Shown here in pieces: positions 63,336-64,000 of a stretch of 64,000 nt of DNA. The DNA is from UBA7672 sp963738625 (GTDB taxonomy: Bacteria > Pseudomonadota > Alphaproteobacteria > Caulobacterales > Hyphomonadaceae), in assembly GCA_963738625.1 (NCBI GenBank), contig CAVTXH010000003.1, positions 1,116,001-1,180,000 of the forward strand. Reading direction: 5' to 3'. The translations under genes and the position numbers were made by a program. Under the pieces are notes generated by a model. It was not told the origin of the DNA, searched no databases, and saw nothing but the letters and a program-made list of their open reading frames with translations. Within the stretch, counting starts at the first letter, position 1, and each line of letters begins with the position of its first letter.

Positions 63336-64000
63336 CACACCCACTCTTCCCAATAGTCGAACTTGCCCTTGAGCAGCGCCTTGAAGATCCGGTCGCCGTC
63401 GAACTTGGTCACGAACGAGCGCGCCACTGTTCCTTGCGGCCGGGTCTGCTCGGCCTGAGCATAGATGATCGAATAACCTGCGTCCTTCGCCGCCTTCGCA
63501 GCCTCCGGCCGCCAGTTAGCCGACTGGCCGAGCGGAATGGCGAAAGTGTCGGGCGCAAAGCCCAGCCGCTTCTCGAACAGATCGCGCGAACCGCCAAGTT
63601 CATCGGCGAGGCGTTGCGCGTGTTTCTCGCCCATCAGGTCGCCGAAGTCGGGGTGCGTCGCTGAATGGCTGCCCATCTCGGCGCCGGCCTTCAGCAGCTC
63701 CTCGATGTCCTTCCAGGTCAGCACCATCCCCCTCGCCCACTCGTGGCGATCGTCGGTCCATTCGGACACGGGGAAGAAGGTCCAGGGCAGCCCGTATTCC
63801 TTGAGGATGGGCGCGGCTTCCGTCAGCACGCTCTTCATCCCGTCGTCGAACGTGATGGCCAGATCCTTGGCCTTGCCGCCGGTTTGCGCGATCTCGGACG
63901 CCGGAACGAAGCGATAGCCGGCGTCGAGCGCAAGCTCGATGTGGCGGCGGAATTGCGCCGGCGTCACATCGTTAACGCCCCAGTCGGCCTGCCCGATCGA
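63335..64000 (-). CDS. Polysaccharide deacetylase family protein (5' end outside window)
   Basis: The 3' 221 codons of a NodB-type carbohydrate esterase; the frame runs off the right edge (SIGQADWGVNDVTPAQF upstream of a GTG at 63967). LAITFDDGMKSVLTEA is motif 1 with metal Asp, and EMGSHSATHPDFGDL motif 2 with two histidines. It removes N- or O-acetyl groups from a glycan, probably in the pathway served by the adjacent glycosyltransferases. Export signals, if present, lie outside. Confidence 0.86.
   Translation of the reverse strand, partial: SIGQADWGVNDVTPAQFRRHIELALDAGYRFVPASEIAQTGGKAKDLAITFDDGMKSVLTEAAPILKEYGLPWTFFPVSEWTDDRHEWARGMVLTWKDIEELLKAGAEMGSHSATHPDFGDLMGEKHAQRLADELGGSRDLFEKRLGFAPDTFAIPLGQSANWRPEAAKAAKDAGYSIIYAQAEQTRPQGTVARSFVTKFDGDRIFKALLKGKFDYWEEWV

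Overview
The window is a GC-rich, densely coded bacterial chromosome segment. Gene content and family mix (MsrPQ, bactofilin, YebC, HldE, single-domain response regulator with an Arg-rich tail, many small periplasmic lipoproteins) suggest an alphaproteobacterium of the Hyphomonadaceae/Caulobacterales type. This is an inference from families, not a phylogeny. About 58 intact genes, two tRNA genes, one complete-looking insertion sequence and one decayed tRNA-linked island are supported.

Layout. 1-21.4 kb is housekeeping and envelope genes: threonine ammonia-lyase, a CelD-type acetyltransferase, a large exported thioredoxin-fold/cytochrome c/copper-monooxygenase/EF-hand fusion, a CocE-type hydrolase with a Tat lipoprotein leader upstream of its first conventional start, a double-ATPase ABC protein, a frameshifted cupin gene, bactofilin, a PEP-mutase-family enzyme, a PP2C-like phosphatase, a divergent pair of ribbon-helix-helix proteins around an 11-bp-phased operator, a cytochrome c'-like lipoprotein, YebC, TesB, an M15 peptidase and an AraC regulator. 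An IS4-family element sits at 21.67-23.18 kb. 23.3-30 kb carries an exported methyltransferase-like lipoprotein, a YmdB-type phosphoesterase, msrPQ, and the overlapping run yggT-DUF167-folD-HNH.

30.19-33.18 kb is a remnant island bounded by a tRNA-Ala(CGC) gene and a 14-bp copy of its 3' end. It holds a Fic protein with a 17-bp perfect palindrome upstream, a 3' fragment of an IS256-family transposase, the first ~60 residues of a tyrosine integrase and unassigned pieces.

33.2-38.8 kb returns to core genes (pterin dehydratase, HAD phosphatase, bioB, APC permease, response regulator). 39-45.8 kb groups glycan precursor genes: hldE, a DprE1/DprE2-like pair, UDP-glucose dehydrogenase, GtrA and an AGE-family epimerase. 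After an FAD oxidoreductase, nadE, tRNA-Arg(CCG) and a TraB/GumN protein, 50.7-61.2 kb is a polysaccharide operon: acetyltransferase, Gfo/Idh/MocA dehydrogenase, two DegT aminotransferases, an NDP-sugar epimerase, a Wzm/Wzt ABC exporter and two tandem paralogous glycosyltransferases, mostly with overlapping or touching reading frames. Converging on it from 64 kb are a polysaccharide deacetylase and two family-2 glycosyltransferases. The likely product is a surface glycan containing acylated amino sugars exported by the ABC pathway.

Most worth following up: the PHM-like fusion protein, the tRNA-Ala island with its Fic/palindrome module, the RHH operator module, the DprE1/E2-like pair, and the cupin frameshift.
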